Assembly (NCBI GenBank): GCA_038501195.1
Contig: JBBPUQ010000004.1
Coordinates: forward strand, 1,488,001-1,552,000
Source of the DNA: Nemania diffusa
Taxonomy: Eukaryota; Ascomycota; Sordariomycetes; Xylariales; Xylariaceae
Length of the DNA stretch: 64,000 nucleotides
Direction of reading: 5' to 3'
The notes beneath the pieces are model-generated. The model made no database searches. It worked only from the letters and a program-made list of their open reading frames with translations, and was not told where the DNA came from. Position 1 is the stretch's first letter. Every line of letters starts with the position of its first letter. Of this stretch, positions 22,184-34,852 are shown piece by piece. The position numbers were made by a program, and so were the translations under genes.

Positions 22184-24937
22184 AGAAGGTGTAGCGGATA
22201 TATTTCTCCACCGACCCAAATCCCCAGATTTGGGCGTGGCAGTTATCGTCCATCGCATAGTTGTTGTTGTGTCAGGTGCCTTGGGCAAGTTCTTGGTCCA
22301 GCCGTCTACGTACCCGTTAACGTTGCATTTTTGAGGGGTAGGTGGCAGCTGAAGCTGCAGAAATCCCCAGCACAGGGATTCATGAAACCTGAGCAGACCT
22401 AAGGCTGTATGAGTATTATCGTCCACGAAAAACTGGCGTGTTGCAGAGATAGGGCATTTGCCATGTAGAATAGCAGGGAAAGAAAAGGTGAGATGGGGAA
22501 CTGCGAAGAGACGATGCATGCGTGCACGTTTTATTTCGGCTTGGGCGGCGTTTTCGATCAGCTGCGTTTCGCATTAGTCGGTTCAGCGGATTGATGGAAA
22601 CCATTGCACGTCTCGCTTTATCGTGACAGCTCCTAAAGCTGGATGTCTCTCTGATACAGCAGGCTCAGACACATCCGTACGGAAACCATCCAAGTTTCCA
22701 TGCTTCGTTGTTTGCACTACTAGTCGTGCCAAGAGAATATCTTCTCGCGGTGCGCAAAATAGGATTATATCCTGAGTACTAGTTTAGGCAATCCTACAGA
22801 TGCATTAGTCAACTTGTCTGATCCGATATAAGAGCAACCTGTGAAGTGTTTGAATGTCCGTGAAAGTTTAGCTCATCGATACGTGTGCCAAGAGCATATC
22901 AAGAGTTTCGCCTAGCTAGCTAGTTGTAGACTTGGCGGAAGCTGTGCAGCTTCGAGACGTTCTGTTCAGAGAACTCAGGACTTCGAGATGTCTAATAACC
23001 GTGGAGTAACATAGAGTTAGCTCATCGCTCGAATCAACGAATAAGCGATGCCCATGATAGAGCTGGCGGATATACCTCCTCCTTCGGCGATGGTACTTTT
23101 ATTCCATGGATATGGAGATACGACAGGAGGTCCTATTCTTGACTGACCAGACCGGTATCCAGGCTAAGGATGACATATCGGGATAGCAAGATATAGATAC
23201 CAATATTTATCTAGATGTTCTGTATGGTACCTTGTTGGTTGTGGGAGAGACCGAGTACCTGCCTGGATGAGTGGGACACCGTTAGCTAGACGGGATAAGC
23301 TTCAGGCAGAGAGAGAAGGGAATTGTGGAAGGACTCACTAGGATGATGATCTGACTCCATTTGCACGTCTTGCAGCGAGTAGCCGTTGAGTTTATTTCTC
23401 TGTTATCTGATGAACAATAAAATCAGCAGATGGGTTGGGCAGGACAAGATGGACAAAGAAGCTTTTGGTGTCGGTATGCTATGCTATAACAAGAGGAATG
23501 TGGAATGGGGCAATTGCCAATGGGGGCAGCCCAAGGTTTGTTCTTTCGCCCGCATTTTTTTGTTATTGATTTCCACAATCCGAGACACTCCCGTCGCTAT
23601 CAGTCCATCTATCGATATTATCCACTATCTATCTACCGATAAATGCTTCCGTGGTGTGTGGCTGAGGCTTGACAGGGCGAGAAAGCAAGTTTACAGGCAC
23701 TCGCAGCAGTATAACTGATGCATTCCAGTGGGCTAATCTACTAAAATAGTTTCAAATAGCGCCCGCTTAATGTAGGTAGCGGCACCTACTGTGTAGGTAC
23801 GGTACCGATAGCAAAGTTTGAAGCACGGGCCGACGCCGGTACTGGGTGTTAGGTACCCCTTAAAAACATAAAACAAGCCGGCATTACATCCGAAGGGATG
23901 GAAATCTGGTGTCCTCGATTAAAATGTTGCTCCTTACTTTCAATACCCACTTCCGTCTACCTAATTCACGAGTAAGATCCTCTCTTGGTATGTTTATCTC
24001 CCGCTCTCGATTTAGATACTCAATGCCTGCTGTCGATCGAGAGGGGTCTACACTCCTGGATCTAGGATGTAGTGTAGAAAGGAAGACCGCGATACCAGAA
24101 AGCGAAAGATCAACTATCTTTTCAGAAGTGAGTAGAAGTAATTTTTGCTAGCTAAATCGTCATAGATTAACCTATGAAAAGCAACTGGCGTGATATATAT
24201 GTATATACTTGGCGTCGTGTAGCACGGCGAGATATGAAGGCATCCTACGGGTCTTATAATTCGTAGATCCTCTATGTTTATATCACATCTGCGACGCCAA
24301 GAGGATATAATATTAGATGGCTACGGTATGACTACTCTTCGAGTCCGAGCTAGATAGGCGAGAACGTCCTATGTCGCTACAAGATCAACATCAAAAGTCG
24401 AAAACTACAACGTATCAAGGACATCATGCAGGGGAACACGAGTTTAGGCGAGCGCATCCGTATGCTTTCACGCTATGCAAGGAGAGTAAAAACAGACGAC
24501 TCTAGACTCTCACAGTCCAATAAAACACCGCAGTACACGACGCAAGAGAGCTCGCATCTATGTGGCCCCCCAAAAAATGGCATCATGTATACATGTAATA
24601 CGCCAGGGAAAGGGATAAATCAGCGATTACAACACTGAGAATAGTATTAGAACAATAGCATGATTGATATGCCCTGATTTCCCGCTTCACAGAGCTTTTC
24701 TTGTCATAGGCTACTGCTTAAGACTTACGCTTGCGAGTCTAGGAAAATTAGCTCGACAAAGTGTCATAGCTCTACGTATCATGTATTATGTCACTTATGC
24801 ATTAATATAACTATACTATTCAGTAGATGTATGAAGATCAGATAGTAAAAATTGGTATTAGTTAGTTCTCTAATATGTTTTGTCAGATCTATCTATCTCA
24901 AATCGTAGGTTCACGGCCTTAGGCCAGGATGAAAAAC

Positions 24938-25192
24938 TTACGAGTTTTTCCCGCTGTCGCTATCAGCACAGGATCCAGAGCCATGAGCCTTGCTTCCATG
25001 ATTTGTATCAGTGGAATCCCCCTTCTGTTGCGCTTCTGGAGTCTTCTCAAGTGTATTTGGTGTCCACTTACCGTTCTTGTCGATTTGATGAACAACCAGG
25101 GTTGCCTCAGGTATCCCTTTAAGTGCACTTTTCGCAACTCCGCGACTTCCTCTCAGGCTGATCCATGTCATCACTTCTATAATGCATGACAT
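24938..25192 (-). CDS. Weak candidate small ORF, unknown function
   Basis: An 84-codon ORF from ATG 25192 (MSCIIEVMTWISLRGSRGVA). The N-terminal half reads like folded protein and the C-terminal half is hydrophilic (Ser, Asp, Gly, Lys). It ends at a TAA embedded in a GTAAGT, so a downstream exon is possible. I do not recognise a family. It may be a chance ORF in a gene-poor stretch; listed because its composition is more protein-like than its neighbours. Confidence 0.25.
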   Translation of the reverse strand: MSCIIEVMTWISLRGSRGVAKSALKGIPEATLVVHQIDKNGKWTPNTLEKTPEAQQKGDSTDTNHGSKAHGSGSCADSDSGKNS

Positions 25193-25336
25193 TGTGACGC
25201 GATTGTTCTCTGTTTGAGTCTAGGGGCTGGCTTATGGTTAGGTGTGCGGCTCGGTGATATTGTGTTTGGTACGATAACAGTGTGTGGTTGATGAGTTGGT
25301 AAGCTGATCATTCTCGCGGCGAGGTAGAAATGTAGT

Positions 25337-25358
25337 TATATATATATATATATATATA
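25337..25358. repeat. TA dinucleotide microsatellite, 11 units
   Basis: Uninterrupted TA repeat in an AT-rich gene-poor stretch. Confidence 0.9.
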
Positions 25359-26122
25359 CTAATTAACAGTGCTATTGTACTCCGTTTTGTATGTAACTCT
25401 GTTGCCGCTGTAGTAACTCTACGCGCCAACAAAGAACATGAATGAGTACATGGACATTGTTTTGACGTCTGAGGTCCCTTCCTGCATCTACGCCTTGGTG
25501 CTGTCTTATCGCTATTGTTTCAGAGTTAGCATAGTCATCTATGCGAGTGCGCCATATTTGCAATTCTTAGTAGTGATTATCCCAGTAGAACTAGTAGTTG
25601 CTCATAGGTATTTCTATCTTTGTGCCCCTCCCCCCTAAATACCTAGTAAACTGTGTATAACAGTTACCGTTTCACATACAGGAAGGGTATTCAGTTTACT
25701 ATAAAGAAATATACCAAATTACGGTATTCAGTATTAAATTAATATTACTTACATGAGGGATCAGGATGAAGACTTTTTCTTAGATACCGTTACATGACCT
25801 CAACCAGACGTCCAATATTCTAGAAAATCGGGTTAATTAAGGATGATATGGATTAACCTAGCGAGAGCCTATAAGCAATATATTTTTGCGATATAATATC
25901 CTACAGAGTAGAAGTAGAAATGGCGTGTCGTAGTCCTACTTAAAGGGTAGGTAGGTAGATAATATCTTGGTACGGGCAGTGTCAGGGCGCAGAACCTACC
26001 CTGTTGTCTTACTAGATGGGGAAATGCGCCCCACAAAATGACGTGCACGGTATTCCGGGGGTTAGCGCCGGCAGTCGCAAACAAATGCAATACTCTTCAT
26101 CGAATCTCACAGACAAATCTCA

Positions 26123-27584
26123 ATGGCAGACGTAGATTACCAGCTGCGTCTTCTGAGGCGGCAATATCTGCAGGTCTTTGAGCCTGACTTCCTGGCCTGG
26201 CCCCATCCACAGCTTCTGAGGCGCAGCGATGCGCAGGCCGTGAGTAATTCTCGTGGCTGTTTTCTTCTCCTTGTCTTGGCGCTCTCAGGAACGGCAAACC
26301 CTCTTTTTTGGGCCTGGACCATCCCCTGGAAGCTCCCAACATATTCATATATATTCGTTTTCTATTTTTAACTACGTCATAAAGTTTAGATGGCTAACCC
26401 TGGGTACTGCAGTGGTTGTTCAAACATTTGTTCGACGTGAGCCGCAATCCTCGACTGCCGCCAGAGAGGTATCAACTGCGCGTGCTGCGGCCACTTATAG
26501 CTAAAATAGAGAAGGCTATTCAAGATCCAGATGAAGATGTGCGTGCATCATTATTATTTCGCGTTCCCCGATCAAGTGTTGATGCCGATATTCTCTAGGA
26601 GATCTCAGATGATCTGATGGGCCGCATTGGAGAGCTCATGACACACGGTGTACCGTCCGAGTTCGAGACAACAAAGGAGAGAGCATACGTGACATTCACC
26701 TGTCTGCCTGCAAGCCGCGCGAATAATAATCGAGATAGTGATACCGAGTATGCTAAAGAGGAACCCACTATCACGCTATTAGAAAGGCGAAACTTGATAT
26801 GTGGTTCTCGCACTACGGGCAACCGCACCTGGGAAGCAGCCTTACACCTAGCCTCCTATCTCTTGACTGACCCCGGACATGATTTGATCAGGGGGAAGTC
26901 TATCCTCGAGCTTGGTGGTGGCACAGGCTTCCTCGCTATCTTGTTCGCCAAGTATCTTGGTGCGCGACACGTGACAACCACGGACGGAGATGAGGCTGTA
27001 GTGGACTACCTCAAAGAAAATTTAGTTCTCAATAACATTGATGATGAGAAACTCCTCACAGTGAGACCGTTGTGGTGGGGCGACGAGCTTAAGGGGACAT
27101 GGGCTGAACAAGCATGTTCCTCGGACCCCTTTGATCTCGTAATCGGAGCTGACATCGTAAGTGCTAGCACTCTACAACGTAGTCACCAGTACCAAAGCAG
27201 TCAAAAACGAAGAGGTGGTCTAACTATCGCCATAGACATACGACAAAGTAGCTATCTTGGCTCTGATAGAGACAGTTCGGCAACTCTTTCAGATGCGGCC
27301 TAGTCTTCTAGTTATCTTTGCGACCGTCGTCCGAAACGCCGAGACCTACCAAACCCTCCAAGATGAATGTAGTATGTGATTATATCTTGCTTGAAGATTA
27401 TAATCATTGACATGCTAACTTCTGTTATCATCTGCGTCTAGCTAAATCGAACTTCGTAGTTGAGGAGATACCATTCGCCGCCAAACCAATGCGCGAACAG
27501 ACTACCTTATTCTACGCTGCGGCCGTACCAATCAAGATATTGAGCATCACTTCAAAAAGAAAGGATCACACGGAGACAATTTAA
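26123..27584 (+). CDS. EFM3: EFM3/FAM86-type protein-lysine methyltransferase
   Basis: Five exons: 26123-26239, 26413-26538, 26599-27156, 27236-27371 and 27442-27584, all in phase, giving 359 residues. The N-terminal FAM86-like region (about 1-95) begins MADVDYQLRLLRRQYLQVF and continues with WLFKHLFD and LPPERYQLRVLRPLI. The seven-beta-strand methyltransferase carries SAM motif I (ILELGGGTGF, about 182-191), the acidic post-I TTDGDE, then PLWWGDEL and DPFDLVIGADI|TYDK. This last motif is split by intron 3 and confirms that junction. The C-terminus has FATVVRNAETYQTL and a strand ending FYAAAVPIKILSI. Yeast Efm3 and human FAM86A trimethylate a lysine of eEF2; the same job is inferred here. 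Length is close to yeast Efm3. Confidence 0.9.
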
Positions 27585-28419
27585 ACGCATAAGATTCTTG
27601 GATCGTATCGGTAATTCTCAATACATGCCTAACCTCGATGACCGTCTAATAATACAGTATACTTGGACGACTTATGAGTGATGTTACGTAACCCTCTAGC
27701 TATAAGTTATGGTCCATACTCTCAGCTTTACTCGATCCTCGCCGTATGTATACATTCGCCTTTACTATACTACCAAGTACTCTACCTCGTAATAGAACCG
27801 CAAGACATAGCGATATACTACGTAAAAGGCCTGAAATACTCCTACTATAATCAAGTCCTCGTCTCTCGTGGGAACTTATCACAGATACGCCAAATTGAGT
27901 TGTTAGCTCAGGTACATTATCTCCCAATATCAAATTTTCAAGGATTAGAGATTCGATATGTTGGTGTATAACGTTAGGTAAACCTATAAAGCCTAGTCCT
28001 ATGGTATCTGTGTGAAATTACTGATATATTAGTAGATGTCCTTATATAGTATTTATACTCATTTGCTCCCGCCCTATGTACCTTGTTGCTAACAAAGATG
28101 AAAGCAGTCTCGCCAGAGATGCCGGAGGCCGCTCAAGCACAATTACCCCGTTCTTTTATAGATGAAGTGTAAGGAGGTTCTAGCAAAGCCACTACTCTAT
28201 CTAGACTATCGTAGAAACTGCGAGTGGAAAAGGTTTGCTATGATCCGTTAGGACTCCCCAGGGATCTATGCCACAAAATTATAAAATCCTGGTCACCTAA
28301 CCCTCTAACACGCAGCATTAGGGCATGATTCTATCTCCAGCTAAAATAACCGCCATTTCTCAAGCCTTGCACGACGTGGATAGACGAGTCTAAACACCTG
28401 CTACGATAAACACGACAGA
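27585..28419. other. AT-rich intergenic region, no supported gene
   Basis: Clearly more AT-rich than the RBR gene that follows. ORFs 27678-27971 (+) and 27700-27933 (-) overlap each other and have no recognisable domain. It could hold decayed repeat DNA, but no copy structure is visible within the window. Confidence 0.45.
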
Positions 28420-29271
28420 ATGTACCCCAGAAAAGTGAAAAAGATCGAGTGCATCACCTGTCTCACACGGAAGCCAGACAAGGAATACAGACTCCTCACC
28501 TGGCCCTGCATGGGCGAGCACAAGGCAGAGATATGCACCGACTGCGTCAGGGCCTGGATCCAGGTCGGCCTCGAGGGCGGAGGCACGCGCATCACATGTC
28601 CGCAGTGCCTGTCCGAGTTGGGCTTTTTCACGATCAAGAGGCTGGCCGACGCCGCGCTGTTCCAGAAATTCGAGACGCGGATGCTCCACGGGCTCCTGGA
28701 ACAGGACCCGGCATTTGTGTGGTGCGCGCACGCCTGCGGGTCCGGGCAGTCACACGGCGGCGGACGGGGCGAGCCGGTCATGTCGTGCCACCACTGCGGC
28801 GCACAGACGTGTGCGAACCACAGGATCCCGTGGCATTCCGGGCTTACCTGTGACCAATTCGACGAGTCGCTGCGGCTGCCGCCGCCTGGGCAACGGGAAC
28901 AAGAACAGAAACAAGAACAAGACAGGCTTCAGCGGGCCAGGGACGACGCGGCTAGCAGGGAGGTCGTGCGTAAAGGCACGAAGGCGTGCCCGCAATGCAG
29001 GTTTGACATCCAGAAGGATGGGGGGTGTGACCACATGACCTGTGAGTGCATGCTTATGACTATAGCCAGAGGCTATGATCTACTTAGACTCTATCGTAAC
29101 ACTAACCGGGGACGGGTAACGCTATCTCATGAGAGGGTATGCTAACATTCTCAAGGTGCCAGGTGTCTCCATTCTTTTTGTTGGGAATGCAAATGCTCCT
29201 GGAACGAGGTTATAAGGAAAGGGAAATCGGCGCATCGTAGAGGCTGTCGATATAGGCGCGGCTGGTGGTAA
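28420..29271 (+). CDS. Compact RBR (RING-IBR-RING) E3 ubiquitin ligase
   Basis: Exons 28420-29041 and 29156-29271, giving 245 residues. The splice (CCT|GTGAGT ... CAAG|GTGCC) restores the RING2 motif exactly. RING1: C11, C14, C30, H34, C39, C42, C60 and C63. IBR: C102, C106, C123, C126, C131, H134, H139 and C144. RING2 begins with C190 and C193, and C203 in the GGCDHMTC context is the predicted catalytic cysteine that forms the ubiquitin thioester; C208, C211, C216 and C219 follow. A Gln/Glu-rich linker (about 159-175) joins IBR and RING2. No ubiquitin-like, ankyrin or other substrate domain is present, so this is close to the minimum for an RBR ligase. It ends in GWW. The substrate is unknown. 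The coding exon is notably GC-richer than the flanks. Confidence 0.9.
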
Positions 29272-30365
29272 GAGTACTGCTTCACTAAACGCAAAGATCG
29301 ACATATGTCGGATTGCTCAATATATGTATTGAGCTACCTATTTACGGCATTATCATTGTGCACGAGTACGCCGACTTTATTTATATAAACCTACTACCAA
29401 TCCGTAACTAGCACACGTAGGTAGAAGCTTCGCAGGTGGCTTCACCAGTAGCTTCGTAGAGCAGAACTGCGACCGTGACCGCGACCGTTCTTGTCATTAG
29501 CCAACCACTATCCTATTGCATTGTAAGAAACATAATTAGCCTACCCGCGTTAATAAGTTGTTTATCTAAGCGACTGGCCTTCCCTCAAGAATACTGTCTT
29601 CTGACTATGGCGTTAGCTTTTCTTTACTTCGTACCTCTGAGAGAAAACCTCCGACCACAAAGTGGTCTTATGCCGTGTAACTCCAGGTTAAAACCTTAGA
29701 GGTACACGTCGGCCTTTATGGAACTGACTACCTACATATGTAGGTAGTCGATTAACCATTTATCAAGAGTTCTCACTGCTCTCAGCCTATCAGTTGACTA
29801 ACGCAAACAAAATTGTATTCTACTTTATATCCTATATTCTACGCTCTCCTCCTAGGCTCACTCATTCGCCCCTTTCGTTTGGATTATGCATCGTCTGAGT
29901 CTAGACCAAACTGCTTGCTCGCCTTGGATCAATCGAAGACGAATCTTCATATTATAGCCCGTGCGTCAATGAAGTGTTTGTAAGAATCTTAATTGTGATG
30001 TTATTCCGGATTGATGGTTTGGGTAAACCCATGAGAATGGATGCGGAGATCCTAGCCTTGTTGGTATCCACGACGCCCAGAAATCCCCACAGAAGACGAT
30101 CGCCTAAATCAGGCTATTTCACTGGCATTCCGCTAATATGCACCCCGTATTCTTGACGGGTCGTCTCCCTCCGGCTAGGATTAACCTGGGGAACCGTGAC
30201 AGGTGAATGCCTCGGCCGTTTCTCCGAAAGGGGGATGAAGGGATGGAATGGGGAGATGCGAAGCTGCGAGTAGATGTGTTAAATAGCTATAAAACTGGAA
30301 GGGTGCCTCAAAGACTTGGCTTGAGAAAATAGTATCAATACGAGTTGGATGAACCATCTGATAAA
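29272..30365. other. Intergenic region with one perfect palindrome
   Basis: No gene is supported; the ORF at 29475-29699 lacks an ATG at its start. A 24-bp perfect palindrome lies at 29726-29749. Confidence 0.5.
29726..29749. repeat. 24-bp perfect palindrome
   Basis: Half-site GACTACCTACAT is followed directly by its exact reverse complement. Related CCTACATATG strings occur elsewhere in the window (for example near 32697 and 49245), so it is an extreme case of a common local motif. Confidence 0.8.
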
Positions 30366-31830
30366 ATGCGATCCTCATTATTGTCCTACTTCTTAGCGGC
30401 GGCGAGCTATGTAAGGGCGCAAGTCCCAGAGCCCGGCGCAGATGGCAAATACACCATCAGCTCGTCCAGTATCAAAGCGCAGGTTAGTGAAACATACCAT
30501 GATGCATCACTATTTATTGAATGACTTAGCGAATCATATCATAGTTCATCCCGTACGGTGCTACTCTCACCAACCTCTTCGTCAAGGACAAGGACGGCAA
30601 GGACGTCGATGTCGTTCTCGGGTATGAAGACCCAGCATACTACCGTGGGTGTCCTTGAGGTCCCGACAGATATCGTGGAGGCAGAGAACTGAGAAAATCG
30701 TAGCCGAGGACCCTGGCCATCCCGTCTACAATAGCATACCAGGCCGCTATGTCAACCGCATTGGCCACGGCAAGTACAGCATCGACAATAGCACGTATTC
30801 AACCGAGCTAAACGACGGCAACAATACGCTGCACTCTGGTACCAACAATTGGTCGTATCGGACATGGAACGTAACGGCGGCAACTGATGACTCAATCACG
30901 TTTACGGTCCGCGATGAGCCAAACTCGTCCAAGGGAATGCCGGGCCTGGTGTTGGCGAACGTCACATACAGCATCGAGGGGGATAGATGGAACATCAAGA
31001 TGGACGCCGTATCGCCCAGTGTCAAATCACGTTCGTCTAACCACTCTCCCTGGCCTAAGATGTGATCGCCTAATGGCTGACCGTGTTCCGCAGCTCTCAT
31101 GCTCACGCACCATACCTACTTCAATCTCGACGCCTACAGGAACCCCGACACGGTCAAGATCTGGAACCACACCCTGCATATGCCGTACTCGAAACGATAT
31201 CTGGTAGCGGACGACGGAGCCTTGCCGACAGGTGAAATCGCCACGGCGGCGCCGGAGAGCATGAACGACTTTGCGAGTGCGCCTGACTTGCTGCTGGGCC
31301 ATGCGCAAGGGCTGCCTGGCTTCTCGAGCAACTGCGGTGGAGGTGGCGCGTGCGAAGGGTACAACGGTTACTTCTTGATCGACGACGCGCCCGACGACGC
31401 CGTGGTCGTCGCGCTGGCGAGCTCCTTCTCAGGGATTAAGGCCGAGCTTCGGACGGACCAGTCGGGTGTAGTTATTTACACGTGCAACTGGTTCGATGGC
31501 ACGGGCGACCTCAAGAGCACGCAGGGCACGGATAAGAACAAGAAGGTGGTCCGAAGCTCTTGTGTCGCAATCGAGGCGCAAGACTACGTGGACGGAATTA
31601 ACCAGTAAGTGGGATCCCCTTCTTAATAGTCATCTATATCGACTCGACGTTGGAGAAAGTCGGAAAAGGCGATGCATGCTATCCCTACCCCTCCCCTCGC
31701 GTTAGTTTAAAGTGAGGCTGACACGCTCGTTAACAATTGTAGCCCGGAATGGGGCCGACGGAGTGCTCAGATCACTGGACCTGGGAAGACGTATTCGTGG
31801 AAGAGCTCGTGGACATTCACCAACGCATAA
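30366..31830 (+). CDS. Secreted aldose 1-epimerase (galactose mutarotase-like)
   Basis: Five exons: 30366-30482, 30545-30644, 30704-31030, 31094-31604 and 31743-31830, in phase, giving 380 residues. Residues 1-18 (MRSSLLSYFLAAASYVRA) are a signal peptide, so the enzyme is probably secreted or cell-wall associated. The galactose mutarotase-like beta-sandwich follows: IPYGATLTNLFVKDKDG, PGRYVNRIG (substrate-binding Arg), NNTLHSG (His), LTHHTYFNLD (catalytic His region) and CVAIEAQDYVDGINQPEW (catalytic Glu region). The last strand, KTYSWKSSWTFTN, lies in the final exon. These enzymes interconvert alpha and beta anomers of aldoses. Donor choices for introns 2 and 3 were decided by phase and restore the conserved PEDPGHPV and SPLMLTHHTY stretches. 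Several N-glycosylation sequons (NST, NNT, NWS) fit secretion. Confidence 0.92.
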
Positions 31831-34473
31831 GGGACGATCGATCTATGCGGAAGGATGGATGGTGATACGCAATCTGCAAATAAGCAATTATTCTACTCCC
31901 TGAAACTCAATAATCACTGCATGCGCTTGGCATACCTGAAACGAATGAATTCTAGAAACTGTGCGCTGGAGCAAACCTCATTCGTCCGCACTCTCAATTG
32001 AGAGATGCCTTACGGAGTAGGTACGGTTGTAGGTGCTAGCCAGCGTGTGGCTGAATGCTCCGGTCAAATCCGGAGAAGGGCGCCTTTGATACGACTTCGG
32101 TAGTTCAGACGATGGTTCAGACGGCGCGCCATGTTGTATGCGTATGTAATATTTCCTCCGTGTGCCATTCCTTCAACGTCATTGTACTTGATAAGGGTGC
32201 ATCGGTTTTGCAGTGGGATAATTATGGTACTTATGCATAATAGGTGTGATGGTTGAACCGTTTGTTCTGCATGAACGGACACGTCGGACTCGGATTCGTT
32301 CTGGATAGGTAGGGAGCCGTTTTCGTTTTTTTCATGTCTGATGGGCGTAAAATCAATGCATGCCGAGTTGTTCTAGAACAAGGGATCGCCATTGCGCATA
32401 TACCTACTAAGTGAAGCAGGTGGTATTGGTGCGCGAGAGGGGAGGGAACCCGCAACCGAAGGCGTAGGTAAGTACGTACTGCGTACAGGAGGTATCTAGG
32501 CAAGGCAAGGCGGACCAAGCGAACCAGATCTCGAGCTTTTAGTAACATCGTGACATGATTGGTAGGTTTCTTTTCTTTTTTTAAATAACAATACCTAACG
32601 CTTCGCTGATTCGGTACCGAAATCGAAGCATGCGAGTATCTGATTAGCTAAAGCACATAATGAACAGGGTTCTGGAAGATCCGGCAGAAACAGTACCTAC
32701 ATATGTACCACACTGTGTAATGATGTATGTAGCCCCGGCTGTCGAAAATCGAAAATTGGAAGAACCCCATCTCGTGCTAGTGGGATTTTGGTATGCACCC
32801 TCTCTACTCGATACCTATCACCCACTAGTACACCCTTCCCTGTTTTTAAGGGTCCTACCTACCCCTTTCTGCCATGCTGTAGTGCGTGCTGCAGTGTATG
32901 TACCTAACCGTTAACGGTAGCTCAGGGTCCAGCTGAACCAACTAGTGTACCAACAATGCGATGACGTAAAAGAAGCCCTCAGTCTAGACTCGAGTCTGTG
33001 GCGTCTCGCTTAAGCATACCGTTGCTGATTTTAGTCTGAGTGGTAGCTATTGCAACGATCCCTGAGCTTTTCCTACGCGTATGCGTCTACTTTATATCCA
33101 ACCCTATATGTGTGAGTTTAGTAGTAGGAAAGAGGCTGGCTCATGACTGGGTTGCCTAGTTTCCTCACCTCCGCGGCGGCATTCCATCCCCATACTCAAT
33201 GTCCCGTCCATCGGCTGATTTCTACGTCATTTTCTCTCTCGGCCAAAATACTTTCTGCGCTGTGACGTAGAATGAAAGCCTGCGATGCCAATTTATTTTC
33301 GGTGAGTATAGACAGAACAGCGCGTGCCACGATGTTTCTGCGCTCTTTCTCTACAGTCGATGGTGGAATTGGAGATAGATAAGACCATTATCGACGTTTT
33401 TAGCAGGCGAACGATGCACGGATAAGACCATACTGATTACAAAGTCCAACCATTAACCCGGAATAGTTATGATCGACCAATAATAGCTGTCACGGGGGTA
33501 GGAGACGTGGTACGACTTGGGTGGCAATTATGGCGATCAGTAATGTTGGTATCGAGAAGCGCGTTTCCTACCGAGATTCCTAGCGCATGTTTAAAGATTC
33601 CCATATGTAAGGAGTCAGGCGTACTCAGGTGGGAGGAAAATAGCTCGCCTGAGAAAATGTCATCGGTCGGATAATCGTACCGTCTCCCAGAGAGGGAAGA
33701 TCGACACTGCTTCGTCCGCTCTCGGGGTCAACCTACCACGTTCATGACCCATTTCGCCGGCGGCTAGTAACTTTTAGCAGTGGCATATTTTGGTATATTG
33801 GGTTGTATTTGCTGTGGCGCCATGTCAATAGACCCGAGCATGCTCGATGACATCACAGCAGAAGAGCCTCCCCTACGTCAGTGAATACTCAGGCGACGCG
33901 GCGCTTAATGCTCAGGCGACGCGAAGCTGTCAGCCTGGTGGAGAGTCGCCAAGCCCAAGGCATTTCATACAATGAGCTACGGCTAGGTGTAGGTATAGGA
34001 CTAGAGGTAGTAAATGTAGAGCACAGCAGACCCTATTGACCATGTTGAGTAGTCTCTCTGGTGTTGTAATCCCGTATCTGATGTGCACACATAAAGTCCT
34101 GCTGGTGCCCTCCGACTCGTCCGATCTGCCCAAGTCTTCACACACTACATGCGTTGATCGACACAACCTTGACTTATATTTACATCATCATATCCTCCTT
34201 CATCCGTATTCGAGGACGGTGACCGTGTTTAGCCAGCCTTAACCGATCTACTTTATCTCAAATCGCATCTCTTAAACCCTATCTAGTCGATATAACGTCA
34301 TAGGGTTGAATTCAGCTCTGTCTATCAACGGTTTAGCGACCCTTTCCCAGCGCCCTTCCCTGCTCCGTGCGGATGCAGCCGAGACTATCTAGCTATTTGG
34401 TACCAAATCAGAACGGTTGGTGCCCCACCTGCCTAAAAGGGCAATTTTCTCGAAGAGCGCCTTAAATTCGACA
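31831..34473. other. Intergenic region, no supported gene
   Basis: Only short unconvincing ORFs on both strands (32055-32548, 32660-32914, 33930-34242). A short direct repeat CTCAGGCGACGCG occurs twice near 33888-33925. No RNA gene was recognised. Confidence 0.5.
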
Positions 34474-34852
34474 ATGGCTCAGAACAACGACTCGGCACGT
34501 GCTGTGCAATATTTACATCTCAAGTAAGTAAAGCTCTGTAGTTTATTATCTAGCGCTATTGCAATTGGTATTTTCGATCATAGTCTAGATCGCTAAATTG
34601 AGTTTGCCTTTGTCTAGCCAAGACGATCTTGCGCCCGAAGTCCCTACTCAGCGACCGGCGATCAATGTTCCCGTTGACCTTGGGTACAGCATTCAGCGGT
34701 TCGTCAACTCGCATGTTCATGTCGAGGACCGTATTCTGCGACCGCTGCAGCACTTTGCTACCACTGTGCCGCTCACCGAGGAACAAGCCCGAGCGCGCAT
34801 GGCGGCAATTCTAGCCGCCGCTGCCAAGGCCTCGGCGCCGACGCGGGATTGA
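34474..34852 (+). CDS. Small spliced gene, unknown function (94 aa)
   Basis: Exons 34474-34523 and 34618-34852 with a 94-bp intron (AA|GTAAGTAAAG ... TGTCTAG|C), giving 94 residues starting MAQNNDSARAVQYLHLN. The canonical donor and acceptor keep one open frame. The protein has a Pro-rich middle (PEVPTQRPAINVPVDLGY) and a C-terminal amphipathic Ala/Arg-rich helix (EEQARARMAAILAAAAKA). There is no signal peptide, Cys pair or domain that I recognise. The first exon contains ACAATGGC, a good initiation context. I consider it a probable real gene because of the clean intron and coding-like composition, but no function can be given. Confidence 0.55.

Larger units (their letters stand above)
22184..26122. 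other. Long intergenic region, largely empty
   Basis: 22184 to about 22650 looks like BDF1 3' sequence. Between 22650 and 24900 I see only short ORFs (for example 23386-23718 and 24426-24638) without family resemblance. One weak small-gene candidate lies at 24938-25192, and a TA dinucleotide run at 25337-25358. The stretch just before 26123 is the short EFM3 promoter. Confidence 0.5.
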
